Below, piece by piece: positions 22,082-33,540 of a stretch of 64,000 bases of DNA. The notes under the pieces are model-generated. The model made no database searches. It saw only the letters and a list, made by a program, of their open reading frames with translations, and was not told the DNA's origin. This DNA is from Larix kaempferi (lineage: Eukaryota > Streptophyta > Pinopsida > Pinales > Pinaceae), in assembly GCA_027924585.1 (NCBI GenBank), contig BSBM01000824.1, positions 124,001-188,000 of the forward strand, read 5' to 3'. Numbering within the stretch: the first letter of the stretch is position 1; every line of letters starts with the position of its first letter. A program made the position numbers and the translations under genes.

Positions 22082-22960
22082 GATGCCTTTGAAGAAGACA
22101 ACATGGCCAACATTTCACCCATTATTAAAATTGACATCTCTATTAAGCCTGGAATACCCGAACTTATTTCCTTTGGCGCATCATGTACGGAGGATGAGGT
22201 ACATAATTACAAGAAAATCTTCCAAGAGTTTCGAGATGTATTTGTGTGGTCCTACACCGAGATTCAGGGTCTTGATCCCGCTATTGTAGAACACCATATT
22301 AACACTTTGCCCAACATACCACATGTCCGCCAAAAGCAATGACCCATCCATCCATCCAAGCTTCCTGCTGTCAAAATGGAAATTGAGAAACGTCGAATAG
22401 CAGGGTTCATTTACCCCATAGCCTACACCACATGGGTTTCTAACCCAGTACCAGTTAACAAGAATCAAGGCACCATCCGTGTTTATACTTAATTCCACAA
22501 CCTAAACCTCACTTGCCCCAAAGATAACTTTCCAACACCATTTATCAACCAACTTATCGATGCATGTGCGGGGCATGAGATACTATCTTTCGTGGATGGT
22601 TTCTCCGGGTATAACCAAATTCACATTCGCAAGGAAGACCAATACAAAAATTCCTTCACCACCGCATGGGGCACTTTTGCTTACCGATTTATGCCCTTTG
22701 GTCTTAAAAACACTGCAGCTACTTTTCAGCGAGCCATGACATATTGTTTCCATGAATTGGTACACACAATCCTTGTCTACCTTTATGACCTCACGGCTCG
22801 ATCAAAAAAATGATCCAGACATCTTAATGACCTCCGGAAAGTATTCGTACATTGTTGCAAATACAAAATATGCTTGAACTCCCTCAAGTGTGTATTCTGC
22901 ATTTCAATAGGCCGGTTATTAGGTTTCATTATTTCATAGAAAGGTATCACAGTTGATCCA
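22082..22960 (+). pseudogene. Reverse transcriptase of B2
   Basis: RT blocks appear across frames 22103-22342 and 22592-22813: the AGFIYPIAYTTWVSNP region, FVDGFSGYNQI, MPFGLKNTAATFQ. The catalytic YxDD reads YLYD at 22778-22789, so one catalytic Asp is lost. Sequence after GFIIS, missing from B1, continues into the thumb and RNase H. Confidence 0.85.
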
Positions 22961-23600
22961 TTAAAGGTCCAATCTGTCTTAGACCTCCCATCACCTCGTA
23001 CGCTTAGGCAATTACAGAGCCTTCAGGGAAGATCAAACTTCCTTCACCGTTTTGTACTTGATTATGCCACAATGTTCCATGGTTTCTTTCATTTGATTCA
23101 TACCCACATCCCTTTTGTGTGGGATGATCAAGTGTAAGGAGCCTTCGATGACCTAAAGAAAGATCTCACCAACGCCCCCTTGATCTCCCCTCCAGACTTC
23201 TCTAAAGATTTCATTCTTTACATTTTGGCATCTGACTATGCTGTTTTAGGAGTCCTCGTTCAAGAAGACAATGCTCGTCAAGAGCACGTCATTTATTATG
23301 TGATCCAAACCTTATCTGGCCCACCACTACAATACCCATACGAAGAGAAACTATCCCTCGTCGTCGTCTTTTTCAGTACAGAAGTTGCAACATTACATCC
23401 TTATCAGCCATAAAACAGTTGTTGCAAATTCTAACCCAATGGTCTATCTCTTGAATCGTCTCCTTCTGCAAAGCTACATAGCTAAATGGGTGATTATCCT
23501 ACAAGAATATGACCTAACTTTCAAAACCTCAAAGAGCACCAAAGCCTTAGCACTCGCTCAACTCATTACTAATCTACCATCCTCATTGTCATCACCAATT
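22961..23600 (+). pseudogene. Retroviral-type RNase H of B2
   Basis: Frame 23180-23413 has FILYILASDYAVLGVLVQED, the N-terminal RNase H block with Asp, followed by HVIYYVIQTLSGPPLQYPYEEK with the conserved Glu; then a frameshifted VYLLNRLLLQSYIAKW block. This is the ordinary Ty3/Gypsy RNase H directly after RT. Confidence 0.75.
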
Positions 23601-24840
23601 GTCAATACTGATCTAACTAATGACCATTTATTCGTCATTGTGTCAGATGACCCTTGGTACGGTGACATTTTGGTTTACCTCTATACACAGAAGTTTCGAC
23701 CCAATGTCGATTGTGACAGATGCCATCGTATCTACCACCATGCTTCCCATTATCTCCTCTTGGGTGATTTCCTCTATTGACGTAGTGTGGACACAATCCT
23801 ACGACATTTCCTTTCTCGAGAAGAAGCATAACAAGTCCTTAATGACTATCATAGTGGTGCTTGGGCGGCCATTTATCTAGAAAGGACACCACGTAAAAGG
23901 TGATCCGCACAGGTTATTTTCGGCCCTCATTATTTACCGATTGCATCACAGTAGTCAAACATTGCCAAAATTTCCAGCACTTTTCCCCCAAGGCAAGGAC
24001 CCCCCCCCCCGCCCCCCTTCACCCAGTCATCACCATTGGCCCCTTTTGCAAATGGGCCATAGACTTTATGGAGTGTAATCCTACATTAGTTGGCGACCAT
24101 AAATACATTATTGTGGTCATTGATTACTTTACCAAATGGGAAGACGCCATGCCTACTTTTAACTGCAAATCTGACACTACAGCCCGCTTCTTCTCCAACC
24201 ATGTTATTACTCGTTTTGGAGTACCAAAGCAACTCGTCTCAGACCATGGATCTCACTTTGAGGACTCTATTTGGTGAGAATTGTCAACCCTCCTTAAATT
24301 TGAACATCATTTCTCTTCCTCCTACAACCCCCAAGGGAATGGCCAAGTCGAAGCTATTAACAAAATATTGAAGACCATCCTCCTACATAATGTCGACTGA
24401 CATAAGTCCAATTGGCATCACATGCTCTTCCCTGCATAGTGGGCCTACCGCATGTTCACTAAAATCGCCACCAGTTTCACCCCTTTCCATTTGGTTCATG
24501 GCATAGAATCTGTCCTCCCAATTGAGTGTCAAATCCTAACATTGCATATCGCGATCAAACTCCTCCCATATACTTCACCAATAGAACAATGCTTACTTCT
24601 TTTAGAGCAAGCAGAGGAAGATTGCCACGTAGCCCTCCAAACAATTGAAGCTGCAAAGAACCGATCCAAAGTCAATTATGATAAACATGTTCACCCACAA
24701 GCATTTAGTGAGACCTTGTCCTTGTTTATGATCAAGCCCATGACAAAAAGGGCAAAGGAAAATTTCAATCCATGTGGCAAGGCCCGTACATCATACACAC
24801 TTACCTTGGACATGGGGCATACATTTTGACCAACTCAGAA
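23601..24840 (+). pseudogene. Integrase of B2
   Basis: The HHCC end is decayed (last pair CQNF in place of CxxC, near 23960). The DDE core is complete: Asp in KWAIDFME (24050-24075), Asp in SDHGSHFE (near 24240-24255) and Glu in NGQVEAINKIL (near 24340-24360). The C-terminal region follows at 24452-24829. A run of C and G at about 24000-24017 has probably grown by slippage. Stops between blocks make it inactive. Confidence 0.85.
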
Positions 24841-25001
24841 GGTAACCCCATGCACAACCCTCGTAATGGGTTGTACCTTAAATGCTTTTATCCATAAAAA
24901 TATTCTGGACACCACAGTCCATATTGTACAGTTTTAATTCATTTTTTTCCATAAACTTTCAAAACCTTACATTTTTTATTTTTTTTCCTGCATGACCACA
25001 T

Positions 25002-25429
25002 ATGGATCCTATTCCACTTTACTATGTTGGTTTCGCTGATGGTGGAAGTCGCTGGTCTCCAAATCTCGCCTCTGCAGCTTGGGTACTCTATTTCCCCTCA
25101 CACGAGTTGATCCACCTCAACGGAGTGTGTATAGGAACTACTACTAATAACCAGGCTGAGTATGATGCTGTGATCGGTCTCCTAACCACTGCCCTATAGA
25201 CGAGAATAACTCACCTGCACGTCTTCCTCGACTCCCAGCTTCTTGTTTCCCAACTCAACAATTGTTACCAAGTACATGATCCCTGTCTCTTTAGAAAATA
25301 CCTGCACACTAAACAAATAATTAGACACTTTGAATCCATTTCATTCATTCATGTCCCAAGAAATCTCAACAGTGTAGCAGACCAAATGGCTAACAACATT
25401 CTAGATTGGCACATCAGCCAAAACATGTA
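25002..25429 (+). pseudogene. Second, archaeal-type RNase H of B2
   Basis: After integrase, 25002-25199 is open and continues past a stop in the same frame. Blocks are FADGGSR (Asp), TTNNQAEYDA (Glu), FLDSQLLVSQL (Asp) and NSVADQMAN (Asp), so all four catalytic acids can be read. The plant-like NNQAEY block separates it from the ordinary RNase H at 23.2 kb. Dual RNase H is a known mark of the Tat clade; the position after integrase is worth checking. In B1 it was removed by deletion. Confidence 0.8.
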
Positions 25430-25737
25430 GGACATCAAAAACATGCATCACATAGGCATTAAAAAACCAAATAAACCAACAAAATAAACCATCATACTAT
25501 GGCATCCACGTGCAACAACACATTAAAGCAAAGACAAATGTGAATCCACGTGCATACACGACTATATAATCAAAAAATGCATCCATGTGCATATATATGT
25601 ATATATATCATCATATAGTCATAATGTCAAGAGTGCTCTCAGCACCTGAATATACAAAAAGTACACTAGCCGTACATAACACATATAAAAAATGTCCCCA
25701 TATGCTCATCAGCATTTGGGGGAAAGTGCAAGACAAC

Positions 25738-27060
25738 CTAATCCTCATCATCATGGCCTACCTCCTCTGGCTCCTCTTGTAGATCATACTGGTCCCTATC
25801 CCTCCTCTCCTCTGCCAACACAGCTATCCGTAGCAAAATTGATCTCCACTCACTCAGAGCATCGAAACACCAGTCTAACACATGCTAGTCAAAATCTCTC
25901 CAACCATCATCCGGCACACCATCCAACAACTCGTTGATGGTCTCATGTATACCCTCTGCATCATTGTCTCGATGGCGTACAACTCCTCGCGCAAGAGGTC
26001 GGGCTGCCACCACCGATGGAGGTACCACCACCACCACACGACCCCTTGTGGCCGTGATGATTCGGTGGAGGCCGTAGACCCACATCTACAAACAACCAAC
26101 AATAGGCGACATCAGCATCAGGAAAACACCTCTAGTTATCATCATAAAACATACAAACATGATATGATAGAGAAACAAAAACAAATATGTACCATCTAGC
26201 CCCCAAACCTGACCTGGAGCACGGGGCGTCTCTATATCCCCCCGAAAATCCATACCCCGCTATGGGTAGTCATCTAATAGAACTGGCATCTTCTTCCACT
26301 GCTCATACATCTATGTAGTAAAGAACTATCCAGGTGCACCGCCACCACTCCGAGGCATCATCTCTCCCCACCGCACCATTCGCAGCTCGCTCATCAAACC
26401 ATCCCCAACCGGCACACGAGGCCACAATGTAGGTACCCTCTCGAAAATAAAGCAACATGGAAATGAAGCGTAATTGAACTCTCCTCCCTGTAACCTTACC
26501 ATGTTCAGTTCACACCGAACACAAGCAAGGAACATCTGCCCCCCAGCATAGTAAGTCCCAGTCATCACCCGATGAGCCATCAACACCTACCCACCCAACA
26601 ATCGGTGGGGCGCCTGTGCCCCAAGTACTCATAGTACGTAGGCCACAACCCCTTGCATCAATGGGTCCCACAATCACGAACGAGCAATGCACTAGCATGT
26701 ACCCGATACCCCCAATGAAAAAACCTCCCTAGTAGATCCTCTATCTCCATACCCACTAGTATCCTAGGCTGCATATCCCCTATCTCACCCAAACGGGGTA
26801 GCCTAGTCAGAAAATAAACATCAGTCAAGGTGAGATCCAGTCTCTCACATTGAACCATAAAGGCCTGCATATCCAGATCCCATAAATCAATCAACTTGTT
26901 CAATAACAAATTTTTTGAATGCATAAGAGGAATCTGAGCAAACTTCAGCTATCTGACGAAAGCCAAAGCCACCTGTACATGATGGTTCTCCTGAATGATC
27001 TCCATTAGAGCCTCCAGAATCTCTCTCTCCTGCCATGACGCCCTCGGCTGCTTGAGCATC
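25738..27060 (-). pseudogene. Antisense plant mobile domain gene of B2, exons 2-3
   Basis: Exon 2 starts at 27060; ATG at 27059 follows the predicted acceptor after one G, exactly as in B1. It encodes WQEREI...LKFAQIPLM, then RLDLTLTDVYFLTRLPRLGEI (PMD core, 26658-26924), then ACVRCELNMVRLQGGEFNYAS (26326-26586 frame). A GT-AG intron (26192-26086) leads to exon 3, which reads MWVYGLHRIITATRG, an Arg/Val-rich stretch, and an acidic C-terminus ending at the stop 25738. In-frame stops near 26940, 26650 and 25880 show decay. It lies between aRNase H and the 3' LTR in antisense. PMD proteins in plants act in silencing and transcription; the role here is unknown. Confidence 0.7.
26086..26192 (-). 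other. Predicted intron 2 of the antisense PMD gene
   Basis: On the minus strand it begins GTACATATTT and ends TTGTTTGTAG, 107 bases, A/T-rich. It separates PMD sequence from the exon beginning ATGTGGGTCTAC. No B1 counterpart exists because of the deletion. Confidence 0.5.
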
Positions 27061-27462
27061 CTACCAAGTCAACAAGAAAATATTAAAATATAGAAAAATT
27101 TCATAAAAATTTCCATCAGTAAACAACCCAGATCACGGCTATGGGTCCCACAGTAGTGATCTAGATCACGACTGTGGAAGCCCATAACCGCGATCCAAAT
27201 CGCACTTGTGGAAGCCCACAGGCACGATCCACATCGTGCATGTGGAGGCCCACAACTGCGATCCACATCGCGCCTGTGTAAGCCCATAGCCACAATCCAC
27301 ATCACGCTTGTGGCATCCCACACCCGCGATTCAGATCACACAAAAAGGATCAAGAGCCGTGATAAAATGCGCTGGTCACCCAACGTGACCTGTATGCCAC
27401 CCCTTAGACCCGATTCCCCCCCGAAAGCAAATAACGTTAAAGCTTAAGGCTAATAGGCTTAC
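27061..27462 (-). other. Predicted intron 1 of the antisense PMD gene (B2)
   Basis: Donor CAG|GTAAGCCTAT at 27462 and acceptor GACTTGGTAG at 27061, 402 bases. Both sites correspond to those of B1 although the rest of the intron has diverged. Confidence 0.6.
27150..27345 (-). repeat. 34-bp palindrome array inside the antisense intron (B2)
   Basis: GAT cores end at 27160, 27194, 27228, 27262, 27296 and 27330, exactly 34 bases apart. Units have GCGATCCACATCGCGC (near 27259-27274, the best-preserved arms) and a CTGTGGAAGCCCA-like spacer, equivalent to the spacer of B1's intron array. Confidence 0.85.
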
Positions 27463-27590
27463 CTGGAACTCACAGAATAAAAATCTAATGGTCGGTTCTC
27501 TTGCAAATGAAGAAATTGCTTTGACCAACTCAAATCTCCTGTCAAACTTAACCATGAAAATGACACATGTCACTATGGGTCCACTTACTG

Positions 27591-27598
27591 TTTATAGG
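27591..27598 (-). promoter_or_regulatory. TATA box of the antisense PMD gene in B2
   Basis: CCTATAAAC on the minus strand, in sequence homologous to 5035-5060 of B1 and followed by the same GGACCC block and exon 1. Confidence 0.6.
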
Positions 27599-27739
27599 CA
27601 TTTGACCAATTTTCAAGTAGCCATTCCGGAGCCATACGATGTCCGTTTTCCAAACCGTTGATACCATTGGATTCAGCGGGGTGAGGACTTCATGGTGGTC
27701 TAGTCAGTTTCCCGATTCCACAGTCCCATTTTGGGGCTT

Positions 27740-27960
27740 TTTTTTTCACACACCCTCATCGGCTCGGTTTGCATGCCACAAAGGCCATTGTCTTTTTTTG
27801 ACGAATTTTATATCGCTGGATTCAGTTTTCCATGCTCGTGATGATTCTTGAGATCATTTCTCTCTCTCTCACCACAAATCCTTTTTGACATTGTGTCCTT
27901 GCACCTTGCCACCTCGATTTGCATGCCACATCGGCAGTTGTCAGATTTTACAAAATTTGT
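27740..27960 (-). repeat. 149-bp promoter repeats of B2, one full and one partial unit
   Basis: Reverse complement of the repeat at 4323-4916. Both units keep the TGTGGCATGCAAA core; the second is cut short. The sequence between this and the TATA box matches 4950-5040. Confidence 0.7.
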
Positions 27961-28129
27961 GCATCATAACTTATACATGAGCCCTTCGCTCCATCCATAC
28001 TGTAATTATGGCATTGTTTTGATATCATTCATCAACCAGCAAGGAGGCCCCATAAGTGTTCCCCCCTATCACTATGCTTGATCCCCATACTCATCCCTAG
28101 AATGAACACTTCCTCCTTGCCTCACCATT

Positions 28130-28600
28130 ACTTTTGTTCGTTATAATTTTATCCCTTTTTCAGGCCGAACAATTCCTTTACGAAAAAGGCACTTAGGGAG
28201 TTTCTGTTAAGCTCTTTTCTGACTCGTAAAACAATGAAAATATAGTCAAGCAATCTTGTTTCCTTTCATGCTTGTTAAACGTATCTGAAAGGGCATCTAC
28301 CTGGTATAAGTTTACCCCTTTTCCATACCTTGTAGACTAATTACGAAAAAGGAATACTCTAGCCACATCAGCCAGAAGAGTTCTTCATTGCATCCTTTTA
28401 AACTTTCTTTGGGCCTTGAAGACTAACACATGAAAAAGAACCCCTTCGGAGTCTACTTATTGCTTTTAGACTCTCTAAAACTGAAAGCAACCATGAGCAT
28501 GAACTATCCTAGGCTCATACAAATCCACACGACACACCATTTTGAGCACACTTTTATCCCTTCTTCAAGCTCCTTAAAACAATGAAGAAGGCCCCAACGG
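28130..28600. other. Stem-loop series in the B2 3' region
   Basis: Colinear with 3840-4320 of B1 on the other strand. CCTTTTTC and GAAAAAGG-type arms, the GTATCTGAAAGGGC block and GAGTCTACTT...AGACTC arms remain visible. Confidence 0.45.
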
Positions 28601-29830
28601 TGCCTCTCGGCGCCACAACAAAGCATATATAATCACATTATTATGGTAGCTACCCCAATTCGGTCGCCTTTGTTCAGAATATTTTGCGATATACCACCTT
28701 GAGAGTTCCCCAATACTAGACATCACTTTGTCCTCCTGAATCTCTCCCATTGCAATACATACCCTTGACCCCTTAAGCTATGATCCCCATACCTAAAGTC
28801 AGTTTCATATGCTGCCAAGTCATCCATGTCATCATACTCTAAACAAAGGAAGTTTGAGTCCACCCCACTTTGCAACCCCATTTATTCCCCATCCCCATAG
28901 TATGTCAGTCCCACTATTAGTACTATCCCCTCTTGGTTGTACACCTCATGCTCCTATCAAGGAAACATCATTGCCTTGGTAGCCGCAAGGTCTCCCTCTG
29001 TTGACACCAACCAATCTTATCCAGAGGATAGACCTAGAGGTCCATGTGCCCTGGAATCATCACCACCAGCAGTGAGTGCCTATAGATCATTTTGAAAGGT
29101 GTTCTTAGGGCCTCTCCAAATGATTGTTTCTCACATGCTCAACGTCAACACCTTGATCACATCGTTGAGATTCATATAGGGTATCGATCGTTTCAATTAT
29201 TAGTTGAAGACCCAGGATGTCACCTGACTCTAGCACATTTGTGAGTCTACTTGAGGAAACAACTAGTTACATGTTCCTATAGATATCCAGGTTATGCTTG
29301 GCGATAGTATTCAAAAGTACCCCAGTTTTATACTCCCTTGAGTATACAGTTCCATATACTCTTCAAAAGTTGACTCATAGTTATTGAGTCCCTACAGTTG
29401 TTGGAATGGATACCTTCAGATTTAGCAGTTCATCAACCCTTCTGATACCTTATTCAGAATGGTTGTTCCTCTTTTCTAGTGTATCAGTCCTTTCGATCAG
29501 TCATGGTAAGACCATGAGTATATCCCAACATTATGTCCCCTATGGACCATTATGATGTACAAAACAGGTTTATATGTATTGTTCAGGTCCCCCTTTTTTG
29601 GGCCCCATTGTTATTTATATATCTTGATACGAGCATGGGTATACCCACCTCATCCATTATCAGAGATTATTCCTCATTCATTTTGAGGACATGTATTTTT
29701 AGTTTGTGCAGTTTGCAAGGGCCCGGTGTTTCAGTCTCCAACCAGTCTCTTCTCTCCTCCAAACCCAGGGAAAAAGACAAAGAAAATATGATGTCTATTG
29801 GCCATATCATGAGCTCCTACCCTCACACAT
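28601..29830 (+). other. 3' noncoding region of B2
   Basis: About 1.2 kb with no convincing ORF on either strand, although the plus strand is open at 29533-29919. It is homologous to 2514-3800 of B1. Confidence 0.5.
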
Positions 29831-29842
29831 CAGGGGGGAATC
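29831..29842 (+). other. Polypurine tract of B2
   Basis: CAGGGGGGAATC directly precedes the 3' LTR. Confidence 0.75.
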
Positions 29843-30579
29843 TGTTAACACCCAAAAAGTGCTCACTAGCTCATTTCCCTATTCCCATGACCCATTTGTC
29901 CACTTTTTCCACCATTTGAGCACCTAAAACCTTCAAAAGGTCACCAAAAAGACCAAAATCCATCTTTTTCCCCTCAAAATATGTAATTTTCCCCAAAAAA
30001 TACAAAAAACCCTCAAAAAGGGTCCAAAATTTCCAAAAATCAATTAAAAGGGAATACAAAATATAAAATTTATTCAAAAAAGGAAAAAGAGGAAAAAAGA
30101 GGAAAAAGAAACCTAAACCATTTTTATCAATACCATTGGTTTCCTTAAACCACAATGGTATTTTCCATCACCAAAAAACTATAAAAAGGTGATAGGGGCT
30201 CCTCACTATTCATCCACATTCATCCTATCCTTATGATGCAAAATTATTTCTTGAGAGCCCTTGCCTCCTTTTTGAGTTTGAAGATTCCCATTACCATCTT
30301 GGAGAAAAAGAGATCATTGGAGCTTTGGAGCACCTCACAATTGTAGTTGCTCAAGATCAACCAACGTCAGCCTTTGAGGTAATAGAAAATATTCAAGTTT
30401 TTATTTATTTCTCTCATGAATCAAGTTTGTTTACTGTTGTTAATCTAGAATTATTTAGTTGAACATGATAGATCAAGATTTACTTTTTACATCTATTTAC
30501 TTTCATTGTTTAATCTAAACTGCTACTACAAGTTAGTAGGTGCTCATCAGCACGTGCTTCGGTGAAAACCCAAGCAATA
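29843..30579 (+). repeat. 3' LTR of B2
   Basis: 737 bp, from TGTTAACACCC to AAGCAATA; the terminal CA has become TA by one change. GGTGC follows as the target duplication. Confidence 0.9.
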
Positions 30580-30584
30580 GGTGC

Positions 30585-31740
30585 CTTTTAGTGTCTTAGA
30601 TGCGAGCTAGATTGTTGCGGCCGATACCTCGGGAAGTATGCTTTTGCGCAGTATATTCCCTGCGAGCAGTTGAACTGCGAACTTGGTCGCTTCATCGTTG
30701 ATATCTTTGGTGGGAAATCCACGTTTGCTTTGGATTATGCCAAATTCCTCTATGACTTTGGAAACAAGCTCCTTTTCCTGTGATTTTCCGACAAACACTT
30801 CCAAAGGGTCATCGCCTCTCTTATTTAAAAGCGTAATGTAGTGTATCTTATCAATATTGATATCGATTCGCTCATCCAACCATAGGTATCCTTCATGTAC
30901 GCAAGACAACAAGACGCCCACTATGATGTTGAGTTCTGAACTTCTATCAAAGTACGGGATGCACAGCAAGTTCAACAATCTCGATGGCTCAAGCCCTTTA
31001 AGCCAGTCCTGCACATATAGGGTTTTGGCAATGGATTCATTAACCTGTCGACGCATGTATTGGTCTAGCTGGAATTGTGGGAACTTCTTCAGCTTTGACT
31101 ATGCTCCTTCTAGCAAGTCATGGTCTTCGAATTTGTAGTCTCGTACTTTCCCTAGAAGGTCTTCTACAACCCACACCTTACTAGAAATGGGTAGTATTGG
31201 AATCTCATAAACAACATTTTTCTTCAGTTGGACCGATGTTGCATCATCTTTCTGCAGTGGAATATACTCGTGCACGAGAATGATGGGTCACTCACGGAAG
31301 GTGACTCATTTCTGTGGCTTTGTTATCTTTGGCTCATCCTGGTCTTTAGTTGGCTATTTATCCTTCGCCATCCCTACATCCTATCTTGCAGAGCTTCGAG
31401 ATGAAGCACCTTTCTCCCTTGCGGGTTTGGTAGTTGGAGCCGACATGACTCCCTAAAAGCCTGACTGGATGAATATTTTCAGGACTTCGGCACTGGTAAG
31501 TGGCTCAGACATGCACTCATAGGAAGCTAGGCTCTCTGGTTCTGGAAGCTCTGAAATCGCACGCAACCGCAGTAGAGTTCTCGGTAGAATGTATAACTGC
31601 TTGGTGGAAGGCTATTTATTGAACCTATTGGTCTTTGAACATGGCGATCGACCATTAATGAAGTGGTTAATGTTTTTTCCTCTTTCCAAATCTTCTCTAA
31701 GATCTCGGTCTTGTCGACCAATCATCATGGCCGAACCAAT
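30585..31740 (-). pseudogene. ORF3 of element C, proximal part
   Basis: Minus-strand coding after integrase. A 149-codon frame (30607-31056) reads MRRQVNESIAKTLYVQDWLKG and continues with LEPSRLLNLLCIPYFDRSS and GDDPLEVFVGK blocks; upstream, in another frame, are SEPLTSAEVLKIFIQSGF and a Lys-rich linker. The fold appears helical. I do not recognise a family and see no zinc ligands, transmembrane segment or catalytic triad. It continues at 15784 after B2 is removed. Position after pol suggests an envelope-like or accessory slot, but nothing supports an envelope. Confidence 0.6.
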
Positions 31741-32301
31741 GATGTTTCCTTAATTGAGAAAAGGTGCCAGTACTGTCAAGCTGTTAAATCAGTTAAGTCA
31801 ACGTTTAATTGCCATCCTGTTAGCCGAATCTCGGTGAGATCTCGGTAGCTTCACCCTTTATTATGCCCTAATGGTCATCTTCATTGTTGATGCTTGATCT
31901 CGTGGGTGCCACCAATTTGGATAACGACCCACTAATCAGCTGTCAATTTATCATTTCCCGTCATGATGTATTGGCGGTTTTGTCAAGGGAATATTATGTG
32001 GTTCTTCTTTATACATGTGCTTCTTCACCTTTGACTATGCATTTGTGGTTCCATCACATGCCTCTTGTCACACTTTTTCATTCTGCGCAATTGTCATTTT
32101 CTTCTTTTCTTTTATTTTTCTCTTATGTTACTTTTTTTTTTTGATCTGTGTAGATTCACTCACTGTGAGGTACATATTTCCTTTCTGTCACACTTCACAT
32201 GGAAGACCAAAACTACATACATTCTCTGCCCAATTTCTAGTGCCCAATTTCAATTGTACTTGACACTTATAATTCTTCTTCTCTTCTGCTCAGTGTGGAT
32301 T
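31741..32301 (-). other. Spacer between integrase and ORF3 of element C
   Basis: About 560 bases without a supported ORF. On the minus strand it has a purine-rich AAAAGAAAAGAAGAAAAT-type tract near 32080-32130, also present after D's integrase (61930-61990). Confidence 0.5.
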
Positions 32302-33540
32302 CTACAAGGTAGGAGTATCCCGATAGGGTTTTAGCCTACTTCCATTCACTAATCCAGGTAAATTGTCTCTAGCTAACGTGGCTAACTAAGCTACGCCACC
32401 GTTAGTAACATGTACAATAGAATATGGACCAAGCCAATGAATTTTAAACTTTCCAGGAAATTTCATAAATTTGCTTACATACAAAAGGACTAGATCACCT
32501 ACCTAGAAGGACTTGTTCTTGATATGGTGATCATGCCATGCTTTTTCTCGATCTTTCTGCACTTGCTGGTGGAAGCCTGCGATGAAGTGCTCTTCCTCCA
32601 TCCCGACCAAGTGTAGAATCCTTCGTTCTAGTGCCATTTGATATTCCATGCCTGTAAATGTAGCTATTCTCAAGAAAGGAACAATGTACACCATAGGCAT
32701 TACTGCTTCCTATCCATAGGCCAACCTAAAAGGTGTGTGGCCAGTGAATTTCTTGCATGCAGTCCTGTATTCCCATAACACAGTTGGACTGTGCATTCTC
32801 CATAACTTTGTTGAAAGCCTCAACAGTTCCATTTTCTTTCGGATGATATGGCCCACTCCTCTGATGGTCAATATGGAATTCTTCAGTTAGTGACTCAATA
32901 GTTCTGTTTAGAAAATGAGTGCCTTGATCACTTAACAAAATATTTAGACATCCAAACCTAGTAAGGATGTTCTAAAAAATGAGTTGCGCGGTTGTAGCTG
33001 TGCTACAGTCCTTCACTGGTTTCACTTCTACCCATCTGGTGAGATAATCAGTTGCAATAATAATGTATCTTGCACCAGTCCTTTTTCCAGATTGATTTAT
33101 AGGTCCCACAAAATCAATGGCCCATTTCTCAAATGCTTGAAGTGTCAACTACAGATTTAATGGCATTTCATCTCTTCTCGATGACCTTCCTGTCGTCTGA
33201 TAGACATCGCAGCTCTGGCAATGTTCCTTTTCATCCTTGTGAATTGCAGGCCAGCATAGCCCTGCCCGCAATATCTTCTACGCAGTGGCTCTTCCTACAT
33301 AGTGACCTCCCGATACACATGAATGTGCAATATCCAATATGAATGGCTTCTCGTGCTCTAAAACACATCTGCGTAGCACTTCATCCAGTCCCAATTTGTA
33401 TAGTTATCCAACAATTATGGTGAAGTCTGCTACTTCTTCTGCTATGTACTAAACTTTGTTGATGCTAACCCAGTAGTAAAAAAGTCTACAATATCTTTGT
33501 AATAATCATCAACAATCTGTATTGAAAACAAGTGCGCATC
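32302..33540 (-). pseudogene. Integrase of element C
   Basis: Pieces at 32503-32700 and 32726-32938 plus sequence without long frames. The SDQGTHFL block (second Asp) and [10 protein letters not shown] block (Glu) are readable near 32820-32940, and the first Asp block near 33100. The C-terminus reads [11 protein letters not shown] and HWLGPY and ends near LVNGSRLKPYRD at 32302. Many stops. Confidence 0.75.

Larger units (their letters stand above)
15785..30579 (+). mobile_element. B2: full-length Tat/Ogre-like Ty3/Gypsy element
   Basis: 14,795 bp on the plus strand, inserted in ORF3 of C. Order: 5' LTR, tRNA-Arg primer site, leader with palindromes, gag, protease, zinc-knuckle linker, RT, RNase H, integrase, archaeal-type RNase H, antisense PMD gene, antisense promoter repeats, hairpins, polypurine tract, 3' LTR. 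It is the same family as B1 but retains all pol domains, with many stops. Two RNase H domains and the tRNA-Arg primer place it near Tat/Ogre (established traits of that clade). It is not autonomous now. Confidence 0.85.

Noticed and set aside
29533-29919. 128-codon plus-strand frame before the B2 3' LTR
   Set aside because: The frame crosses the polypurine tract into the LTR, its product has no domain, and the B1 counterpart is a different, shorter frame.
32015-32334. Plus-strand hydrophobic frames that look like membrane segments
   Set aside because: They are the complement of the purine-rich spacer after integrase; D has the same tract without a frame.
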